A stretch of DNA of 34,270 nt, taken from the NCBI RefSeq assembly GCF_022179325.1, contig NZ_BPQQ01000064.1, positions 1-34,270 of the forward strand, written 5' to 3'. The position numbers and the translations under genes are program-made. This stretch comes from Methylobacterium isbiliense. GTDB taxonomy: Bacteria; Pseudomonadota; Alphaproteobacteria; Rhizobiales; Beijerinckiaceae. The notes under the pieces were generated by a model. That model saw only the letters and a list, made by a program, of their open reading frames with translations, was not told where the DNA came from and did no database searches. This document shows, piece by piece, positions 9,489 through 16,732 of this stretch. Within the stretch, counting starts at the first letter, position 1. Every line of letters begins with the position of its first letter.

Positions 9489-9866
9489 TCAGGGGCCGGC
9501 CGGAGTCTTGTCGAGGAAGCCGACCACCCGGCTCAGGCGCCCGCCCTCGACGAGGGCGACATCCGTCCCCTCGACGAGGCTGGCGCCTCCCTCCGGACCG
9601 AGCGCCCAGGAGAAGCGCACGACGCTCTCCGCAGGCGCGCCGAAGCCGTCGGGCCGGCCCGCGAGCACGAAGCGGTGCCCGGGGAAGCGATCCTGCACCG
9701 CGGCGATCAGCCGGTCGATCTCCTCCGGGCCGGTGCCGCGCATCAGCGGATCGGCATAGGTGCCGGTCTCGGTCCAGAGATCGGCCAGCAGCGCGCGGCG
9801 GCGCGCCGGATCGGTCTCGTTCCAGCTGGCAAGGTAGCGTGCGGCGATCATTGCGGCATCCGCCAT
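9489..9866 (-). CDS. SnoaL/NTF2-like protein
   Basis: A 125-aa protein from ATG 9866 (MADAAMIAARYLASWNETDP); a longer start at 9920 adds an unlikely tail. Pattern: helix AARYLASWNE, LLADLWTETGTYADPLM, IDRLIAAVQDRFPGHRFVL, then the strands VRFSWAL and RLSRVVGFLD, as in SnoaL-like polyketide-cyclase/NTF2 folds. Such proteins are small cytoplasmic binders or isomerase-like enzymes; the ligand is unknown. Paired with the XRE/MmyB gene downstream. Confidence 0.8.
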   Translation of the reverse strand: MADAAMIAARYLASWNETDPARRRALLADLWTETGTYADPLMRGTGPEEIDRLIAAVQDRFPGHRFVLAGRPDGFGAPAESVVRFSWALGPEGGASLVEGTDVALVEGGRLSRVVGFLDKTPAGP

Positions 9867-10096
9867 GGCGGCCTCCGGGTGCGACGCCTGGATCGGCCCA
9901 GGCCCGGCCAGGATGGGCATGCCCGCGCCGCCGGTCGACGACCTGCGAGGTCATCGCCGCACGCGCCCAGATCATCCCGCATCCTGCCGAAGAGGAAGAC
10001 CGCACAGTCTCCCTCGCGCCTGCGACACCGTGGCGGAGAGGGGGAACACTTCCCCCGGCTCATCGTTGCCTCCCGAACATCTGGAGGGACAAGTTC

Positions 10097-10360
10097 ATGA
10101 AGAAGCTGCTGACGGGCACGATCCTGATCGCAACCATCGCGATGGCGGTGCCGGCCTCGGCTCAAGTGATCGATCTCGGCCGCGGCGGACCGAGCATCGA
10201 CCTGCGCTCGCGCGGCGAGCGGGAGCGGGACTTCCGGCGCCAGGAGTACCGGCGCCAGGAGATGCGGCGCGACCGCGACATCGAGCGCCGCGGCTATTAC
10301 CGCGAGCAGCGGTTCCGCGACGAGGATCGCGGCTACGGCCGGCGCGACTACCGCTACTGA
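10097..10360 (+). CDS. Small secreted Arg-rich protein
   Basis: An 87-aa protein from ATG 10097 with CTGGAGGGA upstream. Residues 1-22 are a clear Sec signal peptide (MKKLLTGTILIATIAMAVPA then SAQ). The mature part is extremely rich in Arg, Glu, Asp and Tyr (ERERDFRRQEYRRQEMRRDR, GYGRRDYRY) and is probably disordered. Similar short periplasmic proteins are common in Methylobacterium-type genomes; function unknown. A strong hairpin terminator follows. Confidence 0.75.
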   Translation: MKKLLTGTILIATIAMAVPASAQVIDLGRGGPSIDLRSRGERERDFRRQEYRRQEMRRDRDIERRGYYREQRFRDEDRGYGRRDYRY

Positions 10361-10369
10361 GGCCTGATC

Positions 10370-10393
10370 GCGGGGCGGGCCGGCCCGCCCCGC
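10370..10393. terminator. Perfect 24-bp GC palindrome, terminator hairpin
   Basis: Positions 10370-10381 (GCGGGGCGGGCC) and 10382-10393 are exact reverse complements, nine bases after the stop of the Arg-rich protein. There is no T-run. Confidence 0.65.
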
Positions 10394-10463
10394 ACACCCC
10401 CTCTTCATCACCGCCGTGCGATGGCTTACGGCCTCGCGGGAGACGCGGTACGGGAGGGGTTGG

Positions 10464-11201
10464 ATGGAGGCGGACGCTCGCCCGGTGTCGAAGGCCTCGG
10501 CGTGGCGCGAGGCCCGCAACGTGGCGGCACGCGCCCGGCTCGACCGGGCGCTGCCCGACATCTTTCCGCCCCTGGTGCTGCGGCACGCGCTGGCTCAGCC
10601 GCTGCTGCCGCCGACGCCCCGCTTGGCCGTCGAGAGCTACTGGCGGGTGCACGTGCTGCGCGCCGACCGGCTCGCCCGCGGCCTCGCGGCGCGCAGCGGA
10701 ACCCCCGAGGGCTGGACATGGCGCCTCGGAGCCGCGGAGGAGGGGCTGGGCATGGGCTTTCGCGTGCCGCCGGCGCCGTTCCGCGAACGCGCCTTCGCCC
10801 GCGGCAAGGGCCATTGCTGCGTCTGCGGCCAGCCCGTCTACCGCTTCGGCTGGCACGTGGACCTGTGGGGAGCCGGCGCCCCGAACCGCAATGCGGGCTG
10901 GCACGCGGCCTGCGTCGCGGCCTGGAAGCTGTGGAACGCGGCGAGCGACCACGTGAGGATCCTGAAGGCGCGCCAGCGGCACCGCTGCGCCGAGACCGGC
11001 AAGCGCCTCCTGCGCACCGCGGAGGTCGACCACCGCGTCCCGCTCTACCGGGTCTGGCGCGAGCACCGGACGGCGCCCTGGCCGGTGCTGCTCGGCTACT
11101 GGGGCCTGCCCAACCTTCAGGTCGTCAACCGTACCGCCCATGCGGGCAAATGCGCGCTGGAGGCGGGCGAGCGCGCCTCGCACCGCCGCGCGCTGCCCTG
11201 A
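10464..11201 (+). CDS. HNH-type nuclease-like protein with extra Cys pair
   Basis: A 245-aa protein from ATG 10464, chosen for the GGGAGGGG ribosome site just upstream (an ATG 16 codons earlier is in frame but has none). The C-terminal part carries an HNH-like core: HRCAETGKR (Cys175), EVDHRVPL (Asp189-His190), NLQVVNRTAHAGKC (Asn217, His226, Lys229). A second possible Zn site lies at Cys118/Cys121 (CCVCGQ) with WHAAC (His147, Cys150). The first ~100 residues are Arg/Leu-rich and unassigned. HNH proteins nick or cut DNA in repair, restriction or mobile elements; nothing adjacent points to one of these. A restriction methylase is absent. Confidence 0.7.
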   Translation: MEADARPVSKASAWREARNVAARARLDRALPDIFPPLVLRHALAQPLLPPTPRLAVESYWRVHVLRADRLARGLAARSGTPEGWTWRLGAAEEGLGMGFRVPPAPFRERAFARGKGHCCVCGQPVYRFGWHVDLWGAGAPNRNAGWHAACVAAWKLWNAASDHVRILKARQRHRCAETGKRLLRTAEVDHRVPLYRVWREHRTAPWPVLLGYWGLPNLQVVNRTAHAGKCALEAGERASHRRALP

Positions 11202-11296
11202 CCGCCGCCGAACCGGCGCCCCCATCGGCGCATGATGCACGTCCTCTTGCATCATGTCCGCCGCCGAACCGGGGCGACCACTTCGGCGCATGATGC
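11202..11296 (+). repeat. Two imperfect direct repeats of about 37-40 bp
   Basis: Unit 1 (about 11202-11238) and unit 2 (about 11257-11296) both begin CCGCCGCCGAACCGG and end CGGCGCATGATGC. They occupy the whole gap between the HNH gene and the convergent secreted-protein gene. The copies differ by a few substitutions and small length changes. Source not recognised. Confidence 0.6.
11231..11256. terminator. Hairpin between convergent genes
   Basis: CATGATGCA (11231-11239) and TGCATCATG (11248-11256) are exact reverse complements around an 8-base loop. It lies inside the repeat region downstream of the HNH gene, so it may act as a transcription end; the stem is AT-richer than other hairpins here. 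Confidence 0.45.
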
Positions 11297-11584
11297 CTAG
11301 CGGGGGACGAGGGTCAGGCCGTCGTAGGGCAGGAGGTTGCGGGCCGGCCCGCCGGTCTGCTGGCCGCGGCCCTGCTGGTAGTAGGGCAGTTCGGGGCGGC
11401 GGTCGTTGTCGCTGCCGGAATCGTATTCCCACGGTCGCGACCACGGGGCGCGGCCGCCCACGGAGGCGGTGGCGTCGACGTCGTAGGGCGCGCGGAGGGG
11501 GCCGGCCTGCGCGGCCGGGGCCGCCAGCGTGAGGAGAGGCGCCAGCGCGGCAGCGAGGCACGCGGCGCGGATCAGTTGCGTCAT
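11297..11584 (-). CDS. Small secreted hypothetical protein
   Basis: A 95-aa protein from ATG 11584 with ACGAGGAC upstream. A Sec signal peptide covers ~1-26 (MTQLIRAACLAAALAPLLTL...AQA). The mature part is short, Gly/Pro/Tyr-rich (RPELPYYQQGRGQQ) with no known domain. Probably periplasmic. Family not recognised. Confidence 0.65.
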   Translation of the reverse strand: MTQLIRAACLAAALAPLLTLAAPAAQAGPLRAPYDVDATASVGGRAPWSRPWEYDSGSDNDRRPELPYYQQGRGQQTGGPARNLLPYDGLTLVPR

Positions 11585-11787
11585 GGTCGTCCTCGTTCGA
11601 GGCGGGATCGCCTCCCGCTCCCTGACCAACCTGAACGGTCACGCTGACGGATTCGTTCCTGCCGCGCATGTTTCGTCGTCGCCCGCGCGACGCAATCGAG
11701 CGGGCGGGGCGACGCAATCGGCCCGCAACGGCCGGGCCGTAGAGGAGGCGGCGATGACGGCCGAACGGCCGCGAGGGGAGCGCAACC

Positions 11788-12123
11788 ATGATCCGGACCG
11801 CCACACTCATCGTCGCGAGCGCCGCCCTGGCCTCCTACGTTCTCGTGGGCGTCGGTCAGGCCGGACCGGAGCGCCCGGCGGCGCCCGAGCGTGTCACCGG
11901 CAAGCGCTTCACCGATCGGCTGCCGTCCGTTCCCTACGCGCCCGAAGCGCGCGACGTGGCGCTCTACACGCTGGGCGCCGAGCCGGCCTCGCCCGGCGCG
12001 GCGCGCGCCTGTGTGCCGCGCGCTCCGGAAGGCGCCTGCCTCGCCGCGGTCGAGGCGAAGCCGGGTCCCGGCGTGGCGCGGCTGGCGCGGGTCAATTTGG
12101 TGCCTGCCGTGACGGTGCGCTGA
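11788..12123 (+). CDS. Small exported hypothetical protein
   Basis: A 111-aa protein from ATG 11788, preceded by GAGGGGAG. The N terminus is a signal peptide or anchor (MIRTATLIVASAALASYVLV...GQA). The remainder is Ala/Pro-rich with a possible disulfide pair in RACVPRAPEGACLA. Its TGA overlaps the ATG of the next mini gene (TGATG), indicating translational coupling. Family not recognised. Confidence 0.65.
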   Translation: MIRTATLIVASAALASYVLVGVGQAGPERPAAPERVTGKRFTDRLPSVPYAPEARDVALYTLGAEPASPGAARACVPRAPEGACLAAVEAKPGPGVARLARVNLVPAVTVR

Positions 12124-12206
12124 TGCGCCACCGCGAGACACTCCTGATCGTGGCGAGCTTCGGTCTCGGCATTGGTCTCGCCTTTCTGCTCGCGCCGATG
12201 CTGTGA
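12123..12206 (+). CDS. 27-aa membrane peptide, translationally coupled
   Basis: MRHRETLLIVASFGLGIGLA then FLLAPML: a short basic head and one hydrophobic helix. The start codon overlaps the upstream stop by one base (TGATG), the best evidence that it is translated. Function unknown. Confidence 0.5.
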   Translation: MRHRETLLIVASFGLGIGLAFLLAPML

Positions 12207-12260
12207 GGCCGCCGGCCGGGACGCGGTCTCGCGATCGCCCGGCGGAGGCGGCCGGGCGTC

Positions 12261-12743
12261 TCAACCGAGGATTGCCCGGGACATCCCAGGCCCCGCCAAG
12301 GCGAGGCGGCCGACGAAGGACAGGATCGTGCGCTGCAGCAGGTCGGCCGGAAGATCGTCGAGGCGTGCGGTCTCGCCCGAGAGGCCGAGCGAGAGGCTTG
12401 GCGAGAGGCCGGGCTCCTGCGGATCCGGGGCCGCACCGAGATAGCCCATCGCCCAGTCCGGAAAGCGTCGCCTCTCCGGAAAGGTCATCTCGATCACCGC
12501 GATCGTGTGGTGGCGCGGGTCGGCCATGACGATCCCGAAGATCTCCTGCACGGCCCGCTGCGGTCCCTCCAGCACCTGCAGGAAGACCGTCCCGGTGTGC
12601 AGCAGGAGGCCGGTCACGCCCATGCGCGCGTTGCGCCGCCGCGCGGCGCCCAGGATCGCCCTTACGTCGCCCCGCAGCCGCAGCACGTCCGGCTGATGCG
12701 CCACGGCGCTCCTGTAGACAAGTCTCAGCAGACGCTCCGGCAT
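12261..12743 (-). CDS. Short BLUF-domain blue-light sensor (copy 1)
   Basis: A 160-aa protein from ATG 12743, with GGGAGGAGG immediately before it. Residues ~4-100 form a complete BLUF domain, the FAD-binding blue-light module known from AppA and BlrB. The flavin-switch residues are all present: Tyr10 (RLVY), Asn38 (RRRNARMGVTG), Gln56 (FLQVLEG), Trp97 and Met99 (FPDWAM). The ~60-residue tail is a capping region with no fused output domain, so signalling must go to a separate partner. A close paralogue sits 344 bp upstream on the same strand. Confidence 0.93.
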   Translation of the reverse strand: MPERLLRLVYRSAVAHQPDVLRLRGDVRAILGAARRRNARMGVTGLLLHTGTVFLQVLEGPQRAVQEIFGIVMADPRHHTIAVIEMTFPERRRFPDWAMGYLGAAPDPQEPGLSPSLSLGLSGETARLDDLPADLLQRTILSFVGRLALAGPGMSRAILG

Positions 12744-13087
12744 CACCTCCTCCCATCCGTCGTTAGGCGTTACTTGACTGTTTTCGCCCCTCCTGTCTAG
12801 ACGAGCGATCAATCGAGATGCGCGATGCGATGCACCTGGAGGTAAAACGCCGTGACATCGGCGACAACGCGGACCCTCTCTGCGCGACAGACCGCGTGAT
12901 TATTGGACCAAATCTGCCAATCCGGGTGCTCGTATTGACGGTTTTTGCTTCAGATCGGGGCAGAATTCGACCATGACGCTAGGCTATGAGGCCCGGAATG
13001 GGCGAGAAGCGCTCACCGATGAGCCGGCGGCCGGTCCGGATCGGCGGCCTTGCGGATGACGGGCCGGCGAAGGGCCGGGCTGCTGGA
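12744..13087. other. Intergenic region between the two BLUF genes
   Basis: 344 bp with lower GC than the flanks (AT-rich around 12,890-12,990). No gene is seen. It probably contains the promoter of BLUF copy 1 on the minus strand, which argues against a simple read-through operon. No clear -35/-10 pair could be assigned. Confidence 0.4.
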
Positions 13088-13555
13088 TCAGAGGCCTGCG
13101 CGGGAGGGCGTGAGGGGCAGGCTGATCGGGCTGTCGACGAGAATCATCAGGGTCCGGCGCAGGAGCTCGACGAGGCTTGCCGGCTCACCCGCGAGGCCAG
13201 CCGACTGGCCGGCGGAGTTCAGGGCCCGGTCGAGGTCCGGCGAGGCGCCGAGGCAGCTCATCGCCCAGCCGGGAAACTGCCGCGCCTCCGCGAACGACAT
13301 CTCGATCACCGAGAGGGTGTGGTGACGCCGGTCGACCAGGATGGACTCGAACACCTCCTGAACCTCGCGCCGCGGTCCTTCGAGCACCTGGAGGAAGCCG
13401 ATGCCGGTATAGACGAGGACGCCGGTGATGCCGGCGCGGGCGTTGCGCCGCCGCGCCGTGTCGAGAATCGCCGCGACGTGGCCCTTCCCGAGCATCACCT
13501 CCGCCGGATGGGCGGCGGTGCTCTTGTAGACGATCCGAAACAGATCCTCCGCCAT
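13088..13555 (-). CDS. Short BLUF-domain blue-light sensor (copy 2)
   Basis: A 155-aa protein; ATG 13555 (MAEDLFRIVY) is chosen because GGAG lies seven bases upstream, while a GTG at 13573 would add six residues. The BLUF residues occupy the same numbers as in copy 1: Tyr10, Asn38 (RRRNARAGITG), Gln56 (FLQVLEG), Trp97 and Met99 (FPGWAM). The two proteins match closely through the domain and diverge in the C-terminal tail, so this is a gene duplication with possible different partners. The Rieske oxygenase gene lies 117 bp upstream on the same strand. Confidence 0.93.
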   Translation of the reverse strand: MAEDLFRIVYKSTAAHPAEVMLGKGHVAAILDTARRRNARAGITGVLVYTGIGFLQVLEGPRREVQEVFESILVDRRHHTLSVIEMSFAEARQFPGWAMSCLGASPDLDRALNSAGQSAGLAGEPASLVELLRRTLMILVDSPISLPLTPSRAGL

Positions 13556-13672
13556 TCCGTGCTCCGTGGCCACCCGGCGAGGCCGGACGCAGCGGCAACC
13601 GGCGGGGAAGAGGGCTTCCCAGAGATTGCACCCGGTTTCAACCCCCGGACGCGGATGAGTCAGACCGCAGCC

Positions 13673-14707
13673 TCAGCTGCGCCAGCGCAGCTCGCGCGGT
13701 TCGAGCGGGTTGACGAAGGCCGCGCCGGCCTCCCGCGCGCGCAGGAACTCGCGCTTGAGGGCGAAGTACCATTGCGACTGCACGTCGCTCTCGCCGATCA
13801 GCACCATGGCGGGCTTGCGGTCGAGCCCCTTCTGGGCGGTTTCGAGCACGGCCCGGTCCTGCCCCAGGAACTGGCGCATGAACGGGCGGGCGAGGGGCTT
13901 GAGCGCGTTGAGGGCCGGGATGTTCCAGTACATGGCGTTGATGAGCGCCGTGCGGCCGCCCTCGAGCGGCGTGGCGAAGGTCGAGTTGGCGATGCGCTTG
14001 GCGCCGGCGGTGATCCGCTCCAGGCGCACGCCGGGCAGGCGGAACTCGATCTCGACCTCCGGCACCGCGCCGAGCAGCCGGTAGGCGAAGGACGCGGACT
14101 TGGCCGTGTGGCTCGTCATGGTGAAGCCGAACGGCGAGGGGGCGAAGTGCTTCACCTTCTCCTTCAGGGTCTTGGACGGGCGCCACCACCACGAATCGTG
14201 CACGTAGGCGACGTGCGCGGGATCGACGAAGCTCAGCGCCACGAGGTCGAAGGAGGCCTCGACCTCCAGAATCTCCACCAGCATGCCGCAATAGGCGAAA
14301 TCGACCTCCGGGATCGGCGGCGCGGCGGCCGGCTCCGGCCCGGCCGCGATCCAGACGAGGCCGGAGCGCTCGGCCACCGCGAAGCGGGGCAGGCGCACGG
14401 TGGCGAAGCTGGCGTCGTCCCGCCGGGCGAGCGCGGGGATCGCCGCGCATTGCCCGTCGGGCCGGAATTGCCAGCCGTGGAAGGGACAGACGAGATTGCC
14501 ATCCTGAAGGCGCCCCGCCGAGAGCGCCATGCCCCGGTGCGGGCAGCGGTCGCGCAGCGCGAACAGGGCGCCCGAGGCCTCGCGCCCGACCACGATCGCC
14601 TCCTCGCCGAGGCGCACGGCCGCGAGGCGGCCCGGCCGGAAGCGGCGGCTCTCGCCGACGCAGTACCAGACGTCGTCGAGCGCCCTGCGAAGCGGATCCC
14701 CTGTCAT
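13673..14707 (-). CDS. Rieske [2Fe-2S] non-heme iron oxygenase, large subunit (vanillate O-demethylase-like)
   Basis: A 344-aa protein from ATG 14707 (MTGDPLRRAL); upstream in-frame sequence is low-complexity. The Rieske cluster ligands are Cys55-Pro-His57 and Cys74-Pro-Phe-His77 (CPFHGW). The mononuclear iron site appears as Asp162-Pro-Ala-His165 and His170 (FVDPAHVAYVH). Such oxygenases hydroxylate or demethylate aromatic or related substrates using electrons from a reductase. No reductase gene is adjacent, so it must use one encoded elsewhere. The substrate is unknown; length fits the monooxygenase branch. It is upstream of the two BLUF genes and divergent from the DUF3597 gene. Confidence 0.9.
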   Translation of the reverse strand: MTGDPLRRALDDVWYCVGESRRFRPGRLAAVRLGEEAIVVGREASGALFALRDRCPHRGMALSAGRLQDGNLVCPFHGWQFRPDGQCAAIPALARRDDASFATVRLPRFAVAERSGLVWIAAGPEPAAAPPIPEVDFAYCGMLVEILEVEASFDLVALSFVDPAHVAYVHDSWWWRPSKTLKEKVKHFAPSPFGFTMTSHTAKSASFAYRLLGAVPEVEIEFRLPGVRLERITAGAKRIANSTFATPLEGGRTALINAMYWNIPALNALKPLARPFMRQFLGQDRAVLETAQKGLDRKPAMVLIGESDVQSQWYFALKREFLRAREAGAAFVNPLEPRELRWRS

Positions 14708-14892
14708 GCGCGCCTGCGGCTCCGGCTCATCCGCCCGGGACCGATCCCGGGCGCCGGCTGTGTAGGCCAAAGCCCCGCCCGCGTCATCGCAGCCCGCCGC
14801 CGCAGGAACGGGGAGCGGGGCCGTTCGTTGATCGTGGCACCGGGCGCGCGGCGAACGGACAGCCCGGGCCTTGACCCAGAGGAGAGACCGCA

Positions 14893-15300
14893 ATGAGCCT
14901 GCTCGGCACGATCGTCAGCAAGATCCTGCACCCCTTCGGCGGCGGCGAGGCCCAGGCGGCGACGCCCGCCGGCTCCGCGGCCGCACCCGCCGGCGGTGCG
15001 GCGCCCGGCGGAGCATCCGCCGAGGTGCCCAAGGTGGACGGCAAGGTGGATGTCGAGGCGGTGCTCACCGACCTCGCCGCGAAGGCCGGCCAGCCCCTCA
15101 ACTGGCGCACCTCCATCGTGGACTTGATGAAGCTCCTGCACCTCGACAGCAGCCTCAGCGCCCGCAAGGAGCTGGCCGCCGAGCTGCACTATACCGGCGA
15201 CACGAACGACTCCGCCACGATGAACGTCTGGCTGCACAAGCAGGTGATCAAGAAGCTGGAGGAGAACGGCGGCAAGGTGCCGGACGACCTCAAGGACTAG
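14893..15300 (+). CDS. DUF3597 family protein
   Basis: A 135-aa protein from ATG 14893, with GAGGAGAG in front. Residues 1-15 (MSLLGTIVSKILHPF) lead into an Ala/Pro/Gly linker, then the conserved DUF3597 domain: VDVEAVLTDLAAKAGQPLNW, RTSIVDLMKLLHLDSSLSAR, and ELHYTGDTNDSATMNVWLHK. Length and arrangement are those of the family. Function is not established; the domain is small, helical and often stress- or membrane-associated in annotation. Convergent with the FAH gene across two hairpins. Confidence 0.9.
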   Translation: MSLLGTIVSKILHPFGGGEAQAATPAGSAAAPAGGAAPGGASAEVPKVDGKVDVEAVLTDLAAKAGQPLNWRTSIVDLMKLLHLDSSLSARKELAAELHYTGDTNDSATMNVWLHKQVIKKLEENGGKVPDDLKD

Positions 15301-15354
15301 TCGCGGCCCGCGCCGGGATCGGATCGACGCTCCGGCCGGGGGCCGAAACCAGCA

Positions 15355-15410
15355 CCGGGAGGCGCGGCACGGGCCTCCCGGACCCGGGCGGGGAGGACAT
15401 CGCTCCCCGC
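15355..15410. terminator. Two adjacent GC hairpins between convergent genes
   Basis: Hairpin 1: CCGGGAGGC (15355-15363) with GCCTCCCGG (15373-15381). Hairpin 2: GCGGGGAG (15388-15395) with CTCCCCGC (15403-15410). They lie between the stops of the DUF3597 and FAH genes, one plausibly serving each direction. Confidence 0.65.
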
Positions 15411-15418
15411 GCCGCGCC

Positions 15419-16303
15419 TCAGTTCGTCGGCTCGCCCGCCGCGACCTTGGCGGTCCAGTCGTCGAAGGCGACCATGGTCTGGCGCTGCTCGCCCAGGCCC
15501 TCGATGCCGAGGCTCACCACGTCGCCCGCCTTCAGGTAGCGCGGGGGCTTCATGCCCAGGCCGACGCCCGGGGGCGTCCCGGTGGTGATGACGTCGCCGG
15601 GCTCCAGCATCATGAAGTGCGACAGGTAGGAGACGATCTGGCGGCAGTCGAAGATCATCGTCTTCGTCGAGCCGGACTGGACCCGCTCGCCGTTCACGTC
15701 GAGCCACATCGCGAGGTTCTGCACGTCCGGGATCTCGTCGGGGGTGACGAGCCAGGGACCCAGCGGCCCGAAGGTCGGGCAGCCCTTGCCCTTGGTCCAG
15801 GTGCCGCCGCGCTCCAGCTGGAATTCCCGCTCCGAGACGTCGTTGCAGACGCAGAAGCCCGCCACATAGTCCATCGCCTCGTTGGCGTGGACGTAGGAGG
15901 CGCGCTTGCCGATGGCGATGGCGAGTTCGACCTCCCAGTCGGTCTTGGCCGACCCCTTGGGGATGATGACGTCGTCGTTCGGCCCGACGATGCAGGAGGG
16001 GGCCTTGTTGAAGAGGATCGGCTCGGCCGGGATCGGCGCGCCGGTCTCGGCGGCGTGGTCGGCGTAGTTCAGGCCGATGGCGATGAAGTTGCGCACGTGG
16101 CCGACGCACGGCCCGAGCCGGGTGCCGGCCGCCACCGCGGGCAGGCTTTCCGGATCGATGCGGTGCAGGTTGGCCAGGGTCTCGCGCCCGAGGGTGGGTC
16201 CGGCGATGTCGCGGATCACCCCCGACAGGTCGCGGATCATGCCGCCCGCATCGACGATCCCGGGCTTCTCGTCGCCGCTCTCGCCCCAGCGCACCAGCTT
16301 CAT
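15419..16303 (-). CDS. Fumarylacetoacetate hydrolase (FAH) family protein
   Basis: A 294-aa enzyme from ATG 16303, with GGGAGA upstream. Family signatures: IGLNYADHAAE, ILFNKAPSCIVGPNDDVIIP, the metal ligands Glu124 and Glu126 (DWEVELA) and Asp155 (VCNDVSERE), KGCPTFGPLGPWLVTPDEI, and DVITTGTPPGVGLG. FAH-fold enzymes are Mg/Mn-dependent hydrolases, isomerases or decarboxylases (fumarylpyruvate or acylpyruvate hydrolase, 2-hydroxyhepta-2,4-dienedioate isomerase) in aromatic or sugar-acid breakdown. The exact reaction cannot be fixed from sequence. No aromatic-pathway genes are adjacent apart from the Rieske oxygenase 700 bp away on the same strand. Confidence 0.9.
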   Translation of the reverse strand: MKLVRWGESGDEKPGIVDAGGMIRDLSGVIRDIAGPTLGRETLANLHRIDPESLPAVAAGTRLGPCVGHVRNFIAIGLNYADHAAETGAPIPAEPILFNKAPSCIVGPNDDVIIPKGSAKTDWEVELAIAIGKRASYVHANEAMDYVAGFCVCNDVSEREFQLERGGTWTKGKGCPTFGPLGPWLVTPDEIPDVQNLAMWLDVNGERVQSGSTKTMIFDCRQIVSYLSHFMMLEPGDVITTGTPPGVGLGMKPPRYLKAGDVVSLGIEGLGEQRQTMVAFDDWTAKVAAGEPTN

Positions 16304-16732
16304 CGCCTGTCTCCCGCTCTCGCCCTTGCCGGAGCCCCGTCGCGCCCCGGATCCGCGCCGGCCGGATGGTGCGGCGCGTGGGGGACATTGGGCATCCGGT
16401 CCCGTCCCGGCAAGCGCCTGGCCGGACGATCCGGCCTGCCCGAACGTGTCAATTTCGTCACGAATGCGGAAAATTCAGGCAAACGCCCGCGCGAGCAAAC
16501 CGGATTTTCGAAAGTTGCCGAAACCGGCAGGCCCAGACCAGAGCCGGGTGGTCGCTCCGTGCATTAACATTCATCAAATGGAGAGGTAATAGACGGAAGA
16601 TTCCGATGGGTTCTCGCGGCGAGCCGGGCGGTTTGCAGGGCGGGGGCTCGATGCGGCACAGTATGGCCAAGCCGCCGCATCGATAAGAACCGGAGCGCGG
16701 CGGCAGGGTCTCAAGGGAACGGAAGCGTGACG
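16304..16732. other. Divergent intergenic region, 429 bp
   Basis: No convincing gene. The central part (about 16,440-16,600) is AT-richer than its surroundings and should hold the promoters of the FAH gene (minus) and the FadL-like gene (plus). A 26-codon frame from ATG 16605 is probably chance. Confidence 0.4.

Noticed and set aside
12986-14896. Plus-strand frame of 636 codons across the BLUF and Rieske genes
   Set aside because: It is antisense to genes with complete catalytic motifs and is low-complexity.
16605-16685. 26-codon ORF upstream of the FadL-like gene
   Set aside because: It is Gly/Arg/Ser-rich with no ribosome site or hydrophobic segment; likely chance.
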